From Clostridia bacterium (GTDB lineage: Bacteria > Bacillota > Clostridia > Peptostreptococcales > Acidaminobacteraceae): a stretch of 40,469 nt of DNA. Every line of letters begins with the position of its first letter. Positions within the stretch are counted from its first letter, which is position 1. The stretch is taken from assembly GCA_016937975.1 (NCBI GenBank), contig JAFGVN010000074.1, positions 1 to 40,469 of the forward strand, given 5' to 3'. A model generated the notes under the pieces. The model did no database searches and was not told the origin of the DNA. It saw only the letters and a program-made list of their open reading frames with translations. The translations under genes and the position numbers were made by a program. Shown piece after piece: positions 35,657-40,469 of the stretch.

Positions 35657-37690
35657 TTATAAAAGTTTATCTACCTCATTTCGATTCATAACAATGAATC
35701 GATAATTTTTTACATCTCTCAGAGTCAATTTTATAGTTCGAACAACTGTATTTTTACCATCTCTAGACTCATTCGCTGTAAATATTAAGTTATGCTTCTG
35801 TAAATCACTTAAAGTTTTTCTTATAGATGCCGGATATACTCTACCAATCGATCTGTAGAATTGAATACACTGCTTCATGGCAACTTCAGGTATAAGATAG
35901 TATGATTGAGCGTCTACAAAGCCAATTCTAGTGCCTTTCATGTCTCTTTGCGAATCCAATGCTTCAAGATAAACTGTACCTGAAGCTACTTGAGAAAAAA
36001 TTGATTTCACAAACATTACTGCTGGTTTCTGCTCTATCAAATCATACGAGTTCTTGCAATATAAGTTCCACAACACATCATTACACATTGTACTAAATCT
36101 GTTAATTTGATCTAGTGACATAATTTGCTTTTCTTCTAAATATTCACAAAATATCCCTTTGGTAATTCTCATGGAAATATAAGCATCAATAAAACGGTCA
36201 TGTACAAATCTTTGCTTTAGTTCCATACGCATTTGAGTCGATCTTTCTTCAATGTAATCAATTATTTGATGCCCATTGAACATCACAAACCTTAGCAGAT
36301 GGAAAATACCTGTACTGTATATAGTCCGAGTCTTTCTAAAATGCTGGGCTTTAACAACATCTACATATTTTTTTTCGTATTCTACTATAGTCAATCTTGC
36401 AACATCACTTTCACCAACAGGTTCATCTTCTGCTGTACAGATTATACCAATATCAGGATGTGGCGATTTTGCAATTGTGTAAGAACTTTCCCCTTTAATT
36501 CTTTGTAGTTTTTTCTTAGTTTTCCGATCCCCAATAGTACGTCGCAATTGTGAACCTAGCCTACTTTGATGCTTAATTTGTTCATTATCTTCAGAAGGTA
36601 TAAAATCATCAACTATAACAGCCATATCTGATACACCATTTATGTATTCAAGTATTGCAGGTATTGTATCAAAGGCGCTAAGTTCAATGTCGTTATCTTG
36701 ATGTGTATTGAATACATTTGCATACATGCTGGTTAGATTACTCTTATGAGATCCTGAGGCCCCTTTCACCCATAAAATGTGGCGTGGTTCTGCCTCCGCT
36801 AATCTAAATAAGCGATTTAGCATTGACTGTAACACATATAAAAGAAGTGGAACTGTCATCTCATAACTAGCAACAGTTAGCATCTGTATCATATGAAGAA
36901 TCGCATCTTTTTCAGTTATATTATCATGTGCAAATAAAACTAGATCTGAACGACCACGTATAGCTGGATTACGGCCTAGTACAGAGCCTCCCCCATGAAT
37001 ATAATCTAGTCCATTATTTATTGAAACAATGCCCATATTTTTTTCATTATTAAAATATCTACGAGCTTTTCTAACTACTTCTACTTGAGTTAGGTCAATT
37101 TGCACATCATCAGGTTCAAATAGCCCCACTTGTACAGGCCGCTGGTCATTGGGTAGTCTATTCCTATTCATTGATTTTTTTAAATCTTGAACTGAACTGA
37201 TTTTATTTCCTTTCAAGTCACCTTTACTTTTTTGATTCCAAGATTTATCATCAGATGATAATGCATCCTCCAGCTGACCAACTAACTTAGTTTTTAAATA
37301 ACATTCTTTTTCATAACTAGTATTTTCATTTCTAAATTTATTAGAAGCTTGTTGTTCTGATACACCCTCTGGGCTTGCTCTACTTCCATTACTGTCAGAA
37401 TCACTTAAAAATTGAGAAGAACCTATCTCAGAATTCTTTTTTTTCTTTTCACTTCCAAGATCATTCAATATTTTTTTGCTAGTATCATCTGGACTGGCTC
37501 TACTTCCTTCATTATCATTTACCAAGTTTTTACTTGTATCATTATTAATACAAGGTTCTAATGCTTCACTTTCTTTTAAAACAACTTTAAATGGGGTATA
37601 CATACCTTGTTTATTCATGTGATCTATCTTGTTGTTTGATGTTTCCTCTATGGATTTTTCTTTAGATTGATCAATAATTTGACTCTCCAC
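35657..37690 (-). CDS. Putative element replication NTPase/helicase-like protein
   Basis: A 677-residue protein starting at GTG with AGGAGG ten bases upstream. Residues 1-190 are charged and low in complexity, and contain GSRASP twice (62-67, 102-107). The core has Walker A GASGSHKS (310-317), Walker B AVIVDD (357-362), a sensor-like IICTAED (about 416-422) and an arginine in SDVARLTIVEY. A C-terminal winged-helix-like region ends the protein. This resembles DUF927-type NTPases of mobile elements that act in replication. No primase motif is seen, so function is inferred from fold and context. Confidence 0.7.
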   Translation of the reverse strand: MESQIIDQSKEKSIEETSNNKIDHMNKQGMYTPFKVVLKESEALEPCINNDTSKNLVNDNEGSRASPDDTSKKILNDLGSEKKKKNSEIGSSQFLSDSDSNGSRASPEGVSEQQASNKFRNENTSYEKECYLKTKLVGQLEDALSSDDKSWNQKSKGDLKGNKISSVQDLKKSMNRNRLPNDQRPVQVGLFEPDDVQIDLTQVEVVRKARRYFNNEKNMGIVSINNGLDYIHGGGSVLGRNPAIRGRSDLVLFAHDNITEKDAILHMIQMLTVASYEMTVPLLLYVLQSMLNRLFRLAEAEPRHILWVKGASGSHKSNLTSMYANVFNTHQDNDIELSAFDTIPAILEYINGVSDMAVIVDDFIPSEDNEQIKHQSRLGSQLRRTIGDRKTKKKLQRIKGESSYTIAKSPHPDIGIICTAEDEPVGESDVARLTIVEYEKKYVDVVKAQHFRKTRTIYSTGIFHLLRFVMFNGHQIIDYIEERSTQMRMELKQRFVHDRFIDAYISMRITKGIFCEYLEEKQIMSLDQINRFSTMCNDVLWNLYCKNSYDLIEQKPAVMFVKSIFSQVASGTVYLEALDSQRDMKGTRIGFVDAQSYYLIPEVAMKQCIQFYRSIGRVYPASIRKTLSDLQKHNLIFTANESRDGKNTVVRTIKLTLRDVKNYRFIVMNRNEVDKLL

Positions 37691-37763
37691 TTAATAACCA
37701 CCTCCTAGAAGCATTAAATCATAATTACAACTTCTTTTTTGAGATGGTAACCCTCATTTTTCC

Positions 37764-37800
37764 CACAAAAATAACGAGAACAGCTTATTTGCTGTTCTCG
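37764..37800 (-). terminator. Terminator after the 685-residue gene
   Basis: CGAGAACAGC (37775-37784) and GCTGTTCTCG (37791-37800) form a perfect ten-base stem with a six-base loop. The minus strand continues TTATTTTTG. Confidence 0.9.
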
Positions 37801-37812
37801 CATTAATCAATT

Positions 37813-39870
37813 TTATTTTCTTCCAACACTCATTACAATCTTAATTTCGTCTTCCTCTAGTCTCCATAAGTTTCTGTGAAAATCATTACTAATACTGCTA
37901 TACGAAAAATATGATGTCACTTCATTTTTAATATTCTCTAGATCAAAGTAATCATATTCTGAAAGAACTTCTTTAACAACTTCATTAACATCTTCCTTTA
38001 TGATTGTTAATAAACCATTTATTTCATAATCAACATAGGTCATTTCTTCATCCACTAATTGTAATATTTTTTTTCCATTAAGCTTACAATATTTTTGTCT
38101 TTCTACTATATCATTTATCTTTCTCAATTCAAGTAGTTTTCTTGATAATCTCTCTTTATCCTTTTTGCTTAATTTGACAAACTTCTTGGTAGCACTTTTT
38201 ACAGCCTTAGCAATTGCTATTATCAAATTACCCGAATAAAATTGCTCTGATAAGCACGCCAACTCATCATACGTCGTTTTTTTATCTACAAATAAATATA
38301 GCACATCATTTACCAACTTTAGATATTCTACATAGTTTTTGAAAGACGTATTTTTAGTCCAAATTGAACACCCTTGATGATCGTACTTTAGGTTTTTTGC
38401 AACCGGATGATTCCTTAGATAAAATAATGATAGATAAAAGACACCAATTGTTCTAGGCAGAAGAATATTGTTGTGATTGTCAAAACATACATGTAAATTA
38501 TGCAAACTATTTTTTAGAAAGTATTCAAATTTATTAATTATATCTGAGGTATTTACCTTTTCATCATTTTCCCAATCATTAGAACTAGAAAAATTACTTA
38601 GTTTATCCATATTACTTTCCAAGATTTTTATTAGGTCACTTAACGTTAAATAATTCTTAAAATCAAGAATAATTAATTGTTCATAAATCAGACTATTAAT
38701 CCAGCTAGTTGAGTCAATTATTAAATCATTATGATATATATTTTTGATAACCAATTGGCACTTTTCAACTAATCGTTCACGCTTGCTCTTCGTTTTTACT
38801 TCATCAATCATATACTGTTTAACCTCAACTTTTCGATAGTTTAAAATAAACAATTCAAAATATCGCGCAACTCGAACTTTATCAAAGTCATTTCTATCTA
38901 GTTCAAAAATACCAAAATGAAGTTTATCTATAGCGCTAGTTAGTGTAGATCCTATTATTTCAATACAACTGTTCGTATCAAGCAAATGAACAAACTTAAG
39001 GGCATATAGTAATAGTGGCTTCATCAAATCATTTTCGATATTATTGATAATCGACAAATCTACTTCTTGATTTCTTTTAAGCTGTTCATAAAACTGTGTA
39101 AAACAGTTTTCAACATTGTAAAACATTGTCGAATTTCCAATGTTAGTCAATACTTCAAGATATTTCTCCTGATTAACTTTAATATCTTTATGGAATAATC
39201 TAACAATTGAATTATAATGCCATTTTGATTCTAAGCCAAATAACCTAATTGCTTTTAATAGATCTGTATCTCTTTTATTCACATATTTTTTAGAAGTTTT
39301 TCTTCTAACAGCATCAGCAAACGAAATACTTGTCTCATAAGTACTTATATTTTTAACCAAAGACACATCTGCATCCGCTCTAATGTATGCTTTCTTAACC
39401 ATAGTAAATAGTTCTTCATAGGTTAACATATGTTTCGTCTTATTATTTTCCACTTTGGACTCAACTATTTTTTTAGATTTGAAGTCTTCGAACCTACTAT
39501 CATTACCATATAATAGCTCAATATCATCTTCTAGCCTATGGCTTATAAAAAGCATTTGGCTAAATTTTTTTTGTGAGTCAACTTGGTTTAAAATTTCAAG
39601 TATTTTAACTGGAGTATCTTCAATTTTTTCCCTAATAACTTTATTAGGATCTCTATGCTTTCTTCTATTTCTCACAATTTCATATAAGCCATATGAAATT
39701 ATGATTAGTTCAATATCTTTAATTAGCTTATCTATAGATACGTAGTCTGCTAAACTTTTGTTCTTTCGCAAGAGATAGTAAGCCTCGTCTTCAATCAAAT
39801 CACCTATAGATAAGCGTTCAAATTTCATATTCCTTAAACTATTATATTTTGTTTCTATTCTATCTAACAT
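37813..39870 (-). CDS. Unrecognised large helical protein of the element
   Basis: I do not recognise this protein. I prefer the start at 39870 (685 residues) because GGAG lies six bases upstream; an ATG four codons earlier has no good ribosome site. The sequence is rich in K, I, L, N and D and looks almost wholly alpha-helical, without signal peptide, membrane segment, Walker motif or Cys cluster. A basic patch (KKFVKLSKKDKERLSRKLL, about residues 580-600) could bind nucleic acid. It has its own strong terminator and lies upstream of the replication gene. A small frame ends over its start. Confidence 0.75.
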   Translation of the reverse strand: MLDRIETKYNSLRNMKFERLSIGDLIEDEAYYLLRKNKSLADYVSIDKLIKDIELIIISYGLYEIVRNRRKHRDPNKVIREKIEDTPVKILEILNQVDSQKKFSQMLFISHRLEDDIELLYGNDSRFEDFKSKKIVESKVENNKTKHMLTYEELFTMVKKAYIRADADVSLVKNISTYETSISFADAVRRKTSKKYVNKRDTDLLKAIRLFGLESKWHYNSIVRLFHKDIKVNQEKYLEVLTNIGNSTMFYNVENCFTQFYEQLKRNQEVDLSIINNIENDLMKPLLLYALKFVHLLDTNSCIEIIGSTLTSAIDKLHFGIFELDRNDFDKVRVARYFELFILNYRKVEVKQYMIDEVKTKSKRERLVEKCQLVIKNIYHNDLIIDSTSWINSLIYEQLIILDFKNYLTLSDLIKILESNMDKLSNFSSSNDWENDEKVNTSDIINKFEYFLKNSLHNLHVCFDNHNNILLPRTIGVFYLSLFYLRNHPVAKNLKYDHQGCSIWTKNTSFKNYVEYLKLVNDVLYLFVDKKTTYDELACLSEQFYSGNLIIAIAKAVKSATKKFVKLSKKDKERLSRKLLELRKINDIVERQKYCKLNGKKILQLVDEEMTYVDYEINGLLTIIKEDVNEVVKEVLSEYDYFDLENIKNEVTSYFSYSSISNDFHRNLWRLEEDEIKIVMSVGRK

Positions 39871-39965
39871 CTTACTCTCCATATTTGATACCTATAAATA
39901 TTATACATATATTCCATATAAAATAGAAGTAAGGCAATACATCCTAAACGTATTAAGTTGCCCAT
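39864..39965 (-). CDS. Possible 33-residue membrane peptide
   Basis: A short frame starting ATG at 39965 encodes MGNLIRLGCIALLLFYMEYM and 13 more residues, giving one hydrophobic segment and a basic tail (YRYQIWRVRC). Its stop (TAG) overlaps the ATG of the 685-residue gene in ATGTTAG, a common sign of translational coupling. The ribosome site is weak (AAAGA), and a -10-like TATAAT lies inside the frame, so it may be chance. The frame is open upstream to 40022 without a standard start. Confidence 0.3.
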   Translation of the reverse strand: MGNLIRLGCIALLLFYMEYMYNIYRYQIWRVRC

Positions 39966-40034
39966 AATCTTTATTCTAGTAATCAGCCCATCTGGACCAC
40001 CTAAGAAAGCTAACTCGTAGGATCATAGAAAAAC

Positions 40035-40367
40035 TTAATACTCTGAAGCCATTAGTATCATTGAATAGTTTTTTAAATTTCTATCGTTACTGCCAATAAT
40101 AAAAACATCATCTTTTATAATTTCTTCCTCATCCACCTCAAATGCAACACGTTTCTGGTATGAAGGTTCTTCTTGAAAGTGTTCAATCACTTGTACATTA
40201 CCATCACTTTTAGATAACTTGAACACTTGAAAATAATCTAACTCAAGTCCGGCATCTTCTATTTCGTCAATCATAGACCAAAGCTTTTCTTGAAGCTTTA
40301 CGTTTAGTTTGGTTATAACACCTATTGTTGCAAATCTATTTGTCTTAAACAGATTGTTTTTTCTCAT
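40035..40367 (-). CDS. DUF960 family protein
   Basis: A 110-residue protein whose start KTNRFATIGV, LQEKLWSMIDE, LDYFQVFKLS and acidic C-terminus with ILMASEY match the DUF960 family of Bacillota and their mobile elements. The function is unknown. No membrane segment. GGAGG lies four bases before the ATG. It precedes the short membrane peptide and the 685-residue gene on the same strand. The possible insertion sequence end begins about 17 bases upstream, so any original promoter may be displaced. Confidence 0.8.
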   Translation of the reverse strand: MRKNNLFKTNRFATIGVITKLNVKLQEKLWSMIDEIEDAGLELDYFQVFKLSKSDGNVQVIEHFQEEPSYQKRVAFEVDEEEIIKDDVFIIGSNDRNLKNYSMILMASEY

Positions 40368-40383
40368 CTTTACCTCCTAAAAT

Positions 40384-40469
40384 GGGGCTGTCGGGAAATA
40401 GATAGTTTCTAAATTAACAAAAATTACCAAAAAGGAATCCTCCTATCTTATGTCGAATATATAAGTAGG
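40384..40469. mobile_element. Possible insertion sequence end, cut by the window edge
   Basis: The segment starts GGGGCTGTCGGGAAATAG, which resembles terminal inverted repeats of IS1182-like and related elements. No transposase can be read in the remaining 80 bases, and the second end is outside the window. The assignment rests on the terminal repeat alone. Confidence 0.3.

Noticed and set aside
1-40469. CRISPR array
   Set aside because: No regularly spaced repeats of 24-40 bases were seen; short repeats found are explained by MraZ boxes, arm-like sites or small direct repeats.

Overview
The window looks like chromosome from a low-GC Bacillota, most likely a non-spore-forming, Clostridia-like anaerobe. 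The evidence is a T-box-controlled ileS, the DUF512-der pair, two DUF881 genes plus sbp before ftsZ, an HlyD-like gene beside the ylm genes, and the ymfF/ymfH M16 pair. The sporulation genes spoIIGA-sigE-sigG, which often follow ftsZ in spore-forming Clostridia, are absent. The genus cannot be fixed from the sequence alone.

Bases 1-29,535 are core chromosome, almost all on the minus strand. Read in the direction of transcription (right to left) the units are: ychF (plus strand, divergent); ymfF-ymfH-lgt (two M16 peptidase-like proteins and prolipoprotein diacylglyceryl transferase); mraZ-rsmH-ftsL under a sigma-A-type promoter with an array of MraZ boxes; a PASTA class B PBP-murF-mraY-murD-ftsW-ftsQ-DUF881-DUF881-sbp under its own promoter; ftsZ-nrdR; DUF512 radical-SAM-like protein-der; gpsA-HlyD-like-yggS-sepF-yggT-ylmH-divIVA; and ileS behind an isoleucine T-box leader. 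Together these cover peptidoglycan precursor synthesis, septum assembly, Z-ring anchoring, ribosome assembly and phospholipid precursor supply. The dcw cluster is reduced: murE, murG, murC and ftsA are not at their usual places.

Bases from about 29,613 to the right edge are a more AT-rich accessory region, entirely on the minus strand. It holds a tyrosine integrase and a 60-residue excisionase, a duplicated Cys4 protein, a large protein with an NTPase core (putative element replication helicase), an unrecognised 685-residue protein with a possible 33-residue membrane peptide overlapping its start, and a DUF960 protein. Between the integrase and ychF lies a 1,251-residue YobI/KAP-type membrane P-loop NTPase. 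Copies of GTGTAGTA(A/G) lie beside the ychF terminator (two, 11 bp apart) and beside the integrase stop (one). I read these as possible integrase arm sites, which would put the YobI-like gene inside the element as cargo. No transfer, capsid or relaxase gene is visible. The right edge carries what may be an insertion sequence end.

The best leads for new biology are the YobI-like NTPase as candidate phage-defence cargo, the unrecognised 685-residue gene with its overlapping peptide, and the GIHH active-site signature of IleRS.
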